A stretch of 64,000 nt of DNA, taken from the NCBI GenBank assembly GCA_905250115.1, contig CAJNOI010000008.1, positions 635,822-699,821 on the forward strand. Direction: 5' to 3'. The notes beneath the pieces were generated by a model. That model was not told where the DNA came from. It saw only the letters and a program-made list of their open reading frames with translations, and did no database searches. This DNA comes from Adineta steineri. Taxonomy: Eukaryota; Rotifera; Eurotatoria; Adinetida; Adinetidae. Below, piece by piece: positions 35,322-47,491 of this stretch (positions are counted from its first letter, which is position 1; every line of letters begins with the position of its first letter). The translations under genes were made by a program, and so were the position numbers.

Positions 35322-38300
35322 ATGATGGTAATACGTGTATTGTCATTTTTAATATGGTGTATTCCAGTGAATACTCGTTATTCACTCCATTATTCTGATA
35401 TTCGTCAAGGTTCTTATCCAACATTTGATTGTTTATATGCTCATTTAATCGATGGTGGCAAAGAAAATGGTGGACAATACATACGTAATTATCATTTAAT
35501 TCCGTACTGTAGGCGACCTGATGATAACGAAGAACAAGATGAAATTATCTATCCAGTCAATGAAGGTACAGCAGAAAAAATAAGTTTTCATGAATTAAAA
35601 AAACGGAATGTAACAAGTGAACAACTCCTTCAATGGTTTGCACCTATTGATATTGCAGAAAAATATGAAATGAATGTAAATGATACAGATGTTTTTTATA
35701 ATTGTTCATCACCTTGGTTTGGTTCTATGTGTCAATATAAATTTAATTATGATTTATCTGTTTCGATTGAAGATATTATTGAAGCTACTTTCAACGACGA
35801 TCAACACAGCACCCCATATAATGTTACTAGCGGAACATGTTATCGATTTTTAACTGGTTGTAATCGTGGATTATGGCCATTATGTCTTGATTGGCGTGAA
35901 ATTTGTGATGGAAAAATTGATTGTATGAATGGAGAAGATGAACAATGGTGTGATCAGTTAGATATTACTCAATGCACCGACAAGGAATATCGATGCCATT
36001 ATGGTGGTCAATGTATTCCTTGGACATTTAAAAAAGATAGTAGACTTAGTATGGATTGTCTTGATGGGAGTGATGAGGAGGAAGAACTTTTTTCGATACA
36101 GACTGGATTGATGAATGGTCACTGTAGTTCTGTTTCGACATTTCGTTGCCAAGAACGCGTTGGTCGATATCCATGGTCTTTTCCATGTGGTGATGGTCAA
36201 TATATGCTTACTACTTATATACCCACTAATTGGCCTAGTAGTTGTTCGAATAAAAAAGATAGAGAATTGTCTCGGGTCATACTTACTTCAATGAATCATA
36301 TTTCAAATATCGATTGCAGAAAAGCATTCTACTGTGCACTTCATTTCAATCGAACGTTTGAATACGGTAAGAAAATTTTTTGACTGTTCACTATCTAGCA
36401 TTTCTAGCATAATAACTACTTTTTGCAAATATTTTAGGAATTCCACCACTTATTGAAGATATTTGGAATGAAGATTGTGAACCTTTATCTAAACACTGTT
36501 TTTCTGAATGGTTAGTGATACCTGCACATCCTATTTTGTTTGGTATCTTTCAATTTGTTTATTTTACTAATCGTTCGGTTAATGAATTTAAAGAAACCAT
36601 TACACCTGATTTTATATGCTTTAATGCCCAAAGCTGTCCTGTACTATTAGCAAAAATAGTTTCTATTGAAATCATTAATGGATTAACATGCTGTCATCCT
36701 TCGAATCTAACAGAAGCTGCTGGAATAAAAGACTTTAAGGAGATAGTGAATTCTTTCTCATTCTATCGTCACGAATGCTTAGAAAAAGGTATTGAGAAAT
36801 CATGTACAAATCCATCATATTTTCATTGCAATGAATCCATGAAATGTATTCCATACAATCGCGTTGGTGATGGTAAATATGATTGTTTTTTTGGAGAAGA
36901 CGAGTCATTTAATGCATGCCAATTGAACGATTCAAATCGATTTCAATGTGAATCAGATGCGCATAAATGTTTGTCGCCTGTTGCAGTTGGTAATGGGATT
37001 TGGGACTGTCCTTCACGCGACGATGAGATATTTTCCTACACCCAAAATTTAGTCATTCTAGTACCGTTTCCAGAGCTATGCAATCATCACAGAAATGACA
37101 AAATACATGATTCGCTTAAAGTCAATGAAACCGATGAAACTAATTGCGATTGGTGGCCATGTGATAATCCATACACACATTGCGATCTAGAATGGAATTG
37201 TCCAAATGGTGCTGATCAGCTCAATTGTCCTAACGCAAAATGTTCGTTCAATGAACATGAATGCCGTAATCAACAGTCCGAATTTTCTTATTGTATACCG
37301 TTAGCCCATATTTATGATAAATATCTTGATCCTTGTAACAATACAGATCTAAATCGTGAAACTAACTTTTATAATGAAACGAGTCATGTTGGTGACAATT
37401 ACTTTTCATGGAATGATAGTAAATGTATTACCTTAGGCAAAATCTGTCGCGTGGATCAAGATTTACAAACATCACTATATGAAGAAGAAATTTGTCTTTA
37501 CCAATCTTTAGAAAGCGGTTTGACGTATCCATCGTCTGTTAAACCTTTTCAAAACACAGAAGATTTATGTGAACTTCGATTGCCACCAGTATTTTTTCAC
37601 ATTGATCGTTTTTTCACAACTAGACGATTGGGCTATTATCCACTAGTATCAGCAAATCTTTCTGATCAATCTATTTTTAAAATAAATAAAAACAAAAAGA
37701 TTATACAGCATACAGATTCCGAATTGATTTCGTATTGTCATCGAGGTATAGCTGTACTACATGGTATTAATGAAACGAAACAATGTCTTTGTCCACCTAA
37801 TTATTTCGGTGCTCGATGTCAATGGCAAAATCAACGCATTAGTTTGACGCTTCAATTCCAATATCGTAGCACTGTATTTACTACTATGATGTTTCAAGTA
37901 ATTGTTATGCTCATTGATGAAAATGGACAAATCGCACCCAATCATGAGCAAATTAATTATATACCTGCTCGTGATTGCGACACAAAATTTAATATTTATT
38001 TAGTTTATCCACATCGACCTAAATCTTTGACCATCAATTATTCAATTCGTATTGATATTTATGAAAAAAACGAGTTATCTCATTGGGCTACTTGGTATGT
38101 ACCGATCCCATTTCAATTTTTACCTGTTAATAGAATCGCTACTCAGTTATTTATTCCTGAGATACAGAAAATAGAACCATGTTCTCTATCATGTGGAAAA
38201 CATGGTAAATGCATGCGCTACATCAATAATGACTTATTATTCTTTTGCCAGTGTAGTGAAGGATATTCCGGTACTTATTGTAATATTTCACATGAATGTA

Positions 38301-40114
38301 ATTGTGCAAATGATTCATTTTGTCTTGACTCATCGATCTGCATATGTCCGTTACATAGATTTGGTTCGTATTGTCATCTAAAATATTCAATTTGTCAACC
38401 GTCAAATAGTCCATGTCACCATAAAGGACTTTGTATACCAACTGATGACCGCATCGATTTAACAGCATTTACTTGTTTATGTCCCGAAGATTATTCGGGT
38501 GAAAGATGCGAGAATAAAAACAATCAAATTGATATACGTTTAGATGAGACCATAACCTCCATAACTTCATTCGTACTTTTACATTTCATTACAGCATTTG
38601 AAGATACCGAACATGAACGAATAACTCTTTTAAAAAAGATTCCATTTGATAAGGAAACTGTAACAATTCATGTAACACAACCATTTCATATTCTCTTCGT
38701 TCAAATACCTAAGCAGCATTATTATCTAGCAGTACTTCGAGAAAAACTTATATTATCTGAACATGTTTTTACAGAAATACAACCAAAACAACGTTGTTTA
38801 TCTATCGATGAACTTGTTAATAGTACCTTTTCACTATATAAATATTTACAACGCGTAAAATATTATCCACTTTTATGTCGGCAACATTTACAATTGATAT
38901 GTTTCTATGATAAAGATCTTATGTGTATATGTGATCTTGATCGATTCTCTAATTGTTTTATATTTAATCATACAATGAATAGTAATTGTCAAAAATATAA
39001 TTACTGTGAAAATGATGGTGAATGTTTTCAGAACAATGAAACATGTCCAACCAAATTTACATGTGTATGTCAAGCTTGTCATTATGGTAATAAATGTCAA
39101 TTTTCAACAGAAGGTTTTCTGTTTTCACTTGATTCCATTCTTGGATATCATATTAAACCAAATGTTTCACTTAATCAACAACCATTAATTATCAAAATAA
39201 GTATTACTATCAGTACATTGATGTTCATTTCAGGAATAATTAGTGGATCATTATCGATTGTAACATTTCGAAGAAAAAAATTAAGACAAATTGGTACTGG
39301 TAATTATCTTTTAATTTCATCTTCAATGTCTATATTTATAATAATTATATTAACAGTTAAATTTTGGTTATTAATCTTTTCACAAATGTCTTTGATCAAT
39401 AATCGAGCTTTACTTAAATTTAATTGTATTTCATTAGATTTTATTCTTAAAGTTTTATTAGCATCAAGTGAATGGTTGAATGCTTGTGTAGCTTTTGAAA
39501 GAATGATTAGTGTTATTAAAGGTACTGCTTTTCGAAGAAAACTAAGTAAAGATATATCGAAACGGATTATTATTGGTGTATTTATTCTAACAATACTTAC
39601 ACATATTCATGATCCAATTCATCGTGAATTGATCGATGATTTCGATATAGATGAACACCGAATTTGGTGTTTTGTTCGATATTCATCTTCGGTTAATATC
39701 TATAATTCATTTATTACTCTTTTTCATTTTCTTATTCCTTTTTCAATCAATATTATTTCTGCTCTTTGGATGATTATATCATTAGCTTCTACTCGTACTA
39801 ATGTACAACGTGATCGATCATTTCAACAACATTTACAACAGCAAGTAAAAGAACATCGACATCTATTATATGCACCATGTCTATTAATATTATTAAGTCT
39901 ATCACGATTGGTCATTTCATTTATTAGTGGATGTATGCGATCACCACGTGAACCGTGGATGTATCTTATCGGCTTTTTTCTTTCGTTTATTCCATCAATG
40001 TTGACATTTATCGTTTTTGTATTACCATCAACAACCTATAAAAAAGAATTCACTAAGATGGTTCGCGAAACAGTTGTAAGATGTCGAACGATCCTTGAAC
40101 CTACTGAATATTAA
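35322..40114 (+). CDS. Large receptor: LDLa and EGF modules fused to a seven-helix GPCR domain
   Basis: Two exons (35322-36366, 36438-40114) give 1,573 residues. A signal peptide starts MMVIRVLSFLIWCIPVNT. The ectodomain holds about five LDL-receptor class A modules, with the Ca-binding acidic ends CDGKIDCMNGEDEQWC, MDCLDGSDEEE, YDCFFGEDESF, WDCPSRDDEIF and WNCPNGADQLNC. EGF-like modules follow (CLCPPNYFGARC, CQCSEGYSGTYC, CICPLHRFGSYC, CLCPEDYSGERC). The last about 300 residues are seven helices, with VAFERMISVIKG in place of the DRY region and FVLPSTTYKKEF after TM7. No GPS cleavage motif (adhesion-type) was noticed. Rhodopsin-like receptors with LDLa modules exist (relaxin receptor type), but this layout without leucine-rich repeats is different. 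Adhesive or ligand-trapping sensing at the cell surface is inferred. Confidence 0.85.
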
Positions 40115-40203
40115 ATCTCATAAATTGGCTCGGATACGGACAGAACTATTTAACTAATTTCACATTCGTACTCTCTCTCTTTCATGATATAAAAAAATAA
40201 AAA

Positions 40204-40318
40204 GGGTGTGGGTGTGGGTATCGATATGATATTTATATATACTAGCTATTCAGACCTATGTCCACACCCACACCCACACCCACACCCACACCCACACCCA
40301 CACCCACACCCACACCCT
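40204..40318. repeat. Head-to-head telomere-type (TGTGGG) arrays
   Basis: GGGTGTGGGTGTGGG at 40204-40218 faces an almost perfect C-strand array of about nine CACACC units at 40263-40317. About 44 nt of AT-rich DNA lie between them. The G-rich strands point inwards, the arrangement left by a telomere-telomere join. The unit is the known bdelloid telomere hexamer. The longer array is inside the coding end of the minus-strand gene 40242-42088. Confidence 0.85.
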
Positions 40319-42088
40319 GGCCAACTGCCCATGTATATCCATTTGAAGTAGCAGAATATGTACCATTACTACGTAAATTTGACACAAGGTTATTAACAAC
40401 AGTTGAATCAATAACACTTAAACCCGTTGGATCGTTGGTACCGTAGATACGTATTGTTGAATAGGTTGAACAAGTCAAACCAGCTAGAAATGAGAACCAT
40501 GCTGTGCATTGACTTGTTGGGGTAACACTAACTGTAAAATATTGAGAATATGTTGCTGCAACACATATCGCTATATAAAACACAAAGAATTTATTAAACG
40601 GAATAGAACATAATATTCATATTATATTAAAATAGTTTTATCTTAATTCTTTTACGAACTATCGTACCAAAGATTTTCTACATAATGTTTAGTACCGATC
40701 GTTACATTTATAATATGAAACTTAATTAATTACTTCTACATCCTTATTCAATGTATTCCTATATATGTGAGAGATTCATTTTAGCTAAAAGAGAAATCTA
40801 CTTGGATCACTTTTATAAATAATAAGTAACCTTATTTTTAATAGATCTAATTTAGTGTCTGTCTTTAGTCATTTATTCATACATAGTAAGTCATATGTTG
40901 AGTTAATTATTATCCACATCTGCATCCATCTATTCACACAGTAACTCTTCGATTGTCTATTTTGTGTTTAATTGATTAATCAGGTATTCGCCTTGCGAAC
41001 AATAGAGGGAAAGAGATCAGTATCAGAAACAAGTTCCTAGTCGAATTTTGACTAAGGTTTGAAATTGACGAGAGCATACTAATGCTATCGATTAACTGAA
41101 TATTGGTAACGAGAAGAGACAAGAAAAATAGGTGATTGATGATCAAATTGATAGTTTTATCTAATTTCAACATATTTATATATGACTCTATATACTATTA
41201 AAAATTCTAATAAAGAGCTATGTAGGAGCAGACGTCGGAGAGGCGATGTATCATTGAGGATTTGCCCAACCTTTAAATTTAGTTATTGAAAATTATGATA
41301 TATGAGGGAACTAAAAATTATCTAGAATAACACTAACCAGTTGTTGTTGTTTTTGATGTTGTTGATGTTGATGTCGTTGTTGATGATGTTGCTGTTGTTG
41401 ATGTTGATGATGATGTTGATGATGTTGAAGTTGATGCTGATGTCGTTGTCGATGATGTTGATGACGATGTTGTTGATGTCGATGTCGATGTTGTTGATGA
41501 GGAAGTTGATGATGTTGTTGTTGAAGTTGAGGATGTCGATGAAGTTGTTGTTGAGGTTGTTGTTGTTGACGTTGTAGTTGGTGCTAATTTCACAAAATCA
41601 TATGAGAGAAAAAGATTGAATAATACTTTGCAATATTCACTCATAATTACATTTCTATCACTCATGAATACTCTGTTTAATTTGAATCATATAGATACTA
41701 GCCTATATTTTTCAAATGACTCTTTTTTGAATATCTAGTTTTAATACTAACCAGATGGAATTCTTGTGCCACTTATAACAATCATTGTAATAATCTCTAT
41801 ATTAGGTAATAACATATTTCCATTTTGATTTGATAAATCAGCAAACAATTGACAATTAGAATTCGATTGATGGAAACTAGCCACTGTACATTGAATTTGA
41901 GCTAAACAAGCCATTTGACACCTGCGACTGTTCGATACAATGAGAGTGGTAAACGGTAAACAAGTTGTGTTAGAACATTGAAACTGCAAACCGTGCATTG
42001 TGGACATTCGGAATAATCTTATATCTTCTGTGATTGATTGTGAAATAAAAATAAAGAGAAACAATAGAGAAATTATTCTCCAATCCAT
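40242..42088 (-). CDS. Secreted PAN-like/mucin-like protein ending in a telomere-repeat-encoded (Gly-Val)n tail
   Basis: Three minus-strand exons (41752-42088, 41338-41583, 40242-40570) join in frame to give 303 residues. An upstream in-frame ATG at 42142 would add 18. The signal peptide is MDWRIISLLFLFIFISQS. Exon 1 encodes six Cys spaced like a PAN/apple domain (CSNTTCLPF, CQMACLAQIQC). Exon 2 is a Thr/Ser tract made from a trinucleotide repeat and is probably O-glycosylated. Exon 3 holds a short domain (CTAWFSFLAGLTC, IRIYGTNDPTGL) and then about nine Gly-Val pairs read from the TGTGGG array, before DIGLNS and the stop. Both introns use the donor CTG|GTTAGT. A cell-surface or secreted glycoprotein is inferred; the partner is unknown. 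Confidence 0.72.
41345..41583 (-). repeat. Trinucleotide repeat coding a Thr/Ser mucin-like tract
   Basis: The exon is nearly all ACA/TCA/ACT/TCG-type codons on the minus strand (GTT/GAT/GTC on plus), giving about 75 Thr and Ser residues. It is impure, which suggests selection or age. Length variation between alleles is likely. Confidence 0.8.
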
Positions 42089-42142
42089 AACCAACAAGCT
42101 TTCAAGTAAAAGAAGTGAATTTAACTTTGAAGGAAATTGCAA

Positions 42143-44383
42143 TGCAACTGCAGATCAATATATATAATTTCATTTTTCTCTTTTTCTTCGTCTCTCTCGT
42201 TTTACTGTCATATATCATATCCTTTTTTTCATTTCATCACTATAATAAAAAAAATGACTTTCTTTTTTATTAAGGCAATTTAGTAGAGTTTGTTTTCTTT
42301 AAAAAAGATGTGTATTTTTTAATATCGAGGTGCGCATGTCCAGGGATGGCGTAATGTATTGAAATCATAAAATTGTTGAATACAGTTTGGTTAATTTATG
42401 ATTTCCTTGAAATATTTATTTAACTATTACATGCGTACTTTAAAATTGACAACTTTTTATAATTTGCCTCGATTGCTAATAGAAAAAATTCAATAATGAT
42501 AAGTGCTTCATCTTTCCATCTTTCAACATTGATATCATCAGAACAAAAAACATCATTAAGGGAATTCATTACTAAGTGAATAACAAATTTTTAAATATTA
42601 CATAAATTGATTTTATAACACATATTGACAACAATTTCAAGATATTCGGTACATTCTTAGCAAGAAAATTTTTCATAACTAAAAAGAGGAGAAGAGACTA
42701 CCTAAATTATAATATCTTGATGATCTTTGGCATTGCAATTGATAGAATATGTCTAAATCTTCCTACAGATAAACCCTAAATTCATAATTTAGATGAGGCT
42801 TATGTCTTACCTAGTCGCTACATAGATAAATATTTAATTGCAAATATAATTTTTGTTTTTGTGAAGTAAGAATATCATTGCTAAAAATTTAATTGATTGG
42901 GTGATTGTATAAGTCTATCAATGAAAAAGAATGTTTTATCTGATATATGAATTCAGAGAAACTGCTTTTCAGTATTCAAAAACAACTCGGATAATTCTCT
43001 ACTATTAAAAAAGATTACACAACTTTTTTTTTCTCTTCAATGCGATGTTATTGTCAATTAAAATGGATGTACAATAGAGAGTTATTTCATCGATAAAATT
43101 TAATTCTTTCTCTAAAGAAATTATGATGTTCGAACATTTGTAAAAGTTTGTGTTTTTATTACAATAAGAAAAAGAAAAACTGTATCATTTAACAATAAAT
43201 GCAAATTTACTCGAGGAGAAAGACTATTATTGGAAGAGATGTTATCCTATTTCAAGATTCTATAAAAATTTAGAATCAGAAGTTTATTAGCAATTATGCA
43301 TCTAATTCATCCTCAAACTATTGCATCTTTTAGAGCAGACGAAGATTCGTGATCTTGAGGGTCTGGGTAAAATGTTACACAGAGGTTAGTAAATCCTTCA
43401 ATCAATAAATTTATTCAATCAGAATTCAATATTTTGTATATATATTTTTTTTTTAAAAGGTCATATAAACTATTCAAGCATGAGTAATATATATTTGATT
43501 ATGGTTTTTACCAATATAATTTCCTCGACTGAAGAGAGAGTTCTATAAAAAAATTAAAATTATTTGTCTACTTGTTGCGAGATCAAAGGTGAAAAACATT
43601 GACAGTCACAAATCCAAGTTTAATAAAAGAGACATAATTTATTTTTTTGTTATCTCTCATGTTTCTCCTCACCGTTTTTATGTTTTGATTTTGTGGTATC
43701 TTTGTATACATATGCAATTATATTATAGAGTACGAAAGTTAAGTATAATAAAGAAAAGAAAACAATACTTCATCACGTGTTTTCTCTATTCATCCGATCG
43801 TATAAAGCAAGTAGGGGATAGAAATAATCAATGAGTCAAGATTTTTTATATGAAATTGCGCATTCATTTTTACGTATAATACATAGATTCGGTGAGGTGA
43901 GAAAGTAAATCAAGAGATATTACTATTTATAACTGCTGTTTCGAGTATACTATACATATTATTTCGATAATGAGTATGAGATATACAGCTGCTCTACTAG
44001 ATTACAAAAATTCTTATTAGACATTAATTTGAGCATAAAGTCTGAATATATTTTCTATTTGATTATAATTAAGTAGAACTACTTGATAAATTTTTAGTAT
44101 TATCTAATAAATGAGCATTACAAGTGACTATTTTTCTCTTTACACAAGTTTGTTATTAATAGGTGTTTTTTTTTGAGAAGCTTTCTTTACTACTTTTAAC
44201 AATGTAATTTTACTCTGTTGAATACGATATCTTGTTAGAATTAGTCAAATAGAAAAGTCTGTTTTATAAATTAATTCTTATTTCTAAAAGACAATATCGT
44301 ATTTATTAAATTTAAATAGATAATTCCGTTAAGAATGAGTATTAGTCTTACACTATATACATATTTCGTTATAGATAAAAGCA
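42143..44383. other. 2.2 kb gap, no gene seen
   Basis: AT-rich, with short frames only. The divergent start regions of the mucin-like gene and the nucleoside hydrolase lie at its ends. No repeat with defined ends was found. Confidence 0.5.
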
Positions 44384-45960
44384 ATGACAAATCTAGTTTA
44401 TCACTTCATATTGATGTTCTCCATCATCATCAGTTGTTTCTTAGGGAACAGCTACTCATCGACGAACGATGAAACAATTCAAAAATGTATGAGTACAAAT
44501 ACTGATCGTCATCCAGTCATCATCGATACAGACGCTGATATAGATGATTTATGGGCAATTCAATATTTAATTAATGTAATTATAAGCAAATTACGTTCTT
44601 TTTTTTCAATTGTAAATAAGTTATTATAGGTTCCAACAGTTGATATTATCGCAATAACAACTGCAGGTTCAGGATTCAGGTACTAAAATAATCACTTCTT
44701 TCATAATTCAAGTATTTTTTACTTTATTAGTACACCGATTTATTCAACGTCTAATATTCTCAGTTTTCTCGGTTTACTGAATTGTACAGATCGTATTCCA
44801 GTGGCTAGCGGGGAAAGGTTACTCTTGTTGTACAATTTCTATGATTTCTTTCTTATTCATTTAGTTTGTAGTCTATCATCACTTTCATCCGGTTACCAAG
44901 TAGCGAGTACAATTTTAACTGGGATTGATACATATCTTACGTCACCCAATTGTCTCAATCAATCCGTTGATATTTTCTTACAACCATCACCATTTGAAGC
45001 AGTTGAATTAATTATATTTATATTGAAATATTCACAGAAACCAGTTGATATTTTAGCTCTTGGACCTTTAACAAATATTGCTGCTGCTATCATTCGTGAT
45101 CGATCAATTGTACCAAAAATAGGTACACTTTATTTATCTGGTTAGTATATTTAATCAAATTCTCTTTTAATACACATAATTGTTTTTATAGGTGGTCAGT
45201 TTAAATCTCTATCTACTTACTCATCATTGACGCCCAATCCAAGTTTAGGAGTTTATCCATACATGAGTAAGACGACCGGTAGTTCTGAAAATATTTTCTT
45301 AGGTAAGATTGAAAAATATATCGATTACGTATTTTACATATAAATATTTGTCTTTAAATTCAGATGTTCTTGCTGCACAACGTGTTGATGATAGTGGAAT
45401 AAAGAATTTAATTGCCATGCCATCGGATGTACAGAATCAGTTACCGACTAATTTGACACAAATAGATGTGATGCTAAAGAAATTAAATATTACATTGACA
45501 CCATTCGTATATGAATTAATAACATCACTCGCAAAATGTGGAAATCAAAGTGAATCAGACATTTTTTGGTAAGTTTTATTTTTGATCTTGTGTAGCAAGG
45601 TGATAATCGTTTTTATTCTTATTAAGGTGGGATAATAGTGCAGCTCAACTCATGGTTCAAATCCAAAATAATGTTTCAAATGGTTTTTGTACTCAGATGG
45701 AACAAGTTAGATCACTTTATATTTTGTCGGCTGATGCTGATCAGTTGTTTGGTCAAGGTATAAACGATTCTGGACAGAATGGAGCACATATCAAAGGATT
45801 ATCAAATTATAAAATATGTACAGAAACGAATTCTGATGTGTTTTTGTCGGAATTTTTATCAAAAATTCATTCCAATCAACTTTATTCCTGTAAAAAATCT
45901 TATGGAAATCGATTCGATATTAAATTACAACATTGCCTTCGAAACCACGGACTTGGATGA
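44384..45960 (+). CDS. Secreted inosine-uridine preferring nucleoside hydrolase
   Basis: Six exons (44384-44575, 44630-44679, 44731-45140, 45192-45302, 45364-45568, 45627-45960) give 433 residues. A signal peptide (MTNLVYHFILMFSIIISCFL) precedes the family metal/ribose site IIDTDADIDDLWA. ILALGPLTNIAAAI matches the conserved LGPLTN block. The family splits the N-glycosidic bond of nucleosides for base salvage. The usual His-Asp of the C-terminal HDPLA block appears as WWDNSAAQ, so the metal-binding Asp remains and the His is replaced by Trp, as in some non-standard members. Secretion suggests digestion of outside nucleosides. Substrate preference cannot be told. Confidence 0.85.
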
Positions 45961-47491
45961 ACATACATCGAAAAATTGCTCATACTAACTTTCAAAAACT
46001 TTCTTTTTGTTTATTATTTATAATAAAATACGAAAATGTATTTGCCCAGAAAGTCACTACAGTTAGAAAAATTTGAATATCTCCGTGATCCCTCGACTCA
46101 AAGGGACATATAGAAGTTTTTATTTATGAAGGAATATTTTATTTATAGCCATGAAATCAGTAAACTTTTCTTTATTAATTAATTAGTATAACTGAAGTAT
46201 ATATACGTATATAATAAGATGTTCGTGACGTGAGGAAATGGTCAATTTTTATCACAAAATCACAATGAGTAATTTTTGTATGGTGTCAAAACTATAAATG
46301 ATCACACTACATGAAAAATTTAAGTGAATTCAAATCCATTATTTATGATCAGGAATAGATTATGACTTTACTGTGTTTTTGAATAATCGATAGATATTCT
46401 CATAGAACATTTCTAAAACTTCTGTCAATACTTTGCAAAAATATAATGCGTTGAGAATCAAAATCTAGTGTTTAATCAAAAATACTGCAGAAAAAAAAGT
46501 AATAGCGGTAGAGGCTAGGTATGATGCTTATTCAATACCTTCATCTCACACCCAAAATTAAAGTCATTTAAAATGATTGAACCTTTGTTTCGGCGCTGAT
46601 CTTTATAGTTGCTTCAAATGTACGTATTAAACATTTTAGTTGGTTTTATATAAATGGTGTCGTTCAATACTCTATGTGTTCACATTTGCTCTGTTCTATT
46701 TAGGTAATCTTCAAACTATCCTGCCACAATTATGTAACATTTGAAACATAGTGTCACATCCTTGCAAGATCCTTGTCTGAGCTGCAAAAGATCTGACATT
46801 GAAGTAATAAGAATCTTTCCTAGGAAATACCCTTTAGGTGTAACCGTAGATCATTTGGCTCTTAGCCGTAGTTCACAATAACTTTTGTGAACGACCGCAT
46901 ACCAATCTGTTTCTAATCGTAGAAGGGCGTGGATGTAGGTGAGATATATAGGATACACCCGCACCCTCCATTAGGATTCTGCTCTTTTCGTTTTGAACAA
47001 GTATGATAATGACCATGATCCTTCTTTATAAGTGTTCCTATAAAAATTCGGTTGTTACAAATACTAGAAACTGGAAGTTTGGCAGCAGAAGAAAAAAAGA
47101 ATTTTTTTTACTTCTAGACTAACAAAAAAATAAAATTTAGTAAAGGAAAAAAATATTCACTAAACTTTGGAAGACAACTGCTAAATGGATTCATGGTTTG
47201 TTGATCTCATTTTTTCTTTTCTCCTTGTTGCCTAACTTTACATTCAACGTAGAGGAAAACTTTTGTATGTGTGTTTATGTCTACATTATTGTAAACTAGT
47301 ATACAACATTACAGAATGAATCAGAAAAAGTTTTAAAATGATGAAAAACAATCTTTTTTCTTCGTTCATACAATGAAAGAAAAAGAGTAAAGCAATAGTG
47401 TGAGAAATGATAATTTTGAAGAAAGAAGAAAAAAAAGCTTCGCTTAAAATAAATTAAACAAAGCATAATTTAAACACTTTCAGTTCAGTTG
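45961..47491. other. 1.5 kb gap with a telomere-like inverted pair
   Basis: Contains GGGCGTGGATGTAGGTGAG (46924-46942) facing GATACACCCGCACCCTCC (46952-46969) around ATATATAG. A short perfect hairpin GTTCACAA/TTGTGAAC lies at about 46871-46892. No gene is seen. Confidence 0.45.

Noticed and set aside
41341..41577. Leu/Met-rich plus-strand frame
   Set aside because: It is the antisense reading of the trinucleotide repeat that codes the Thr/Ser tract of the minus-strand gene.
43589..43834. 81-codon frame in the 2.2 kb gap
   Set aside because: No similarity, no coding composition, no splice partner.
46871..46892. Perfect 8-bp hairpin GTTCACAA/TTGTGAAC
   Set aside because: Short stems of this size are expected by chance in a 64-kb window; no T-run or gene end ties it to a function.
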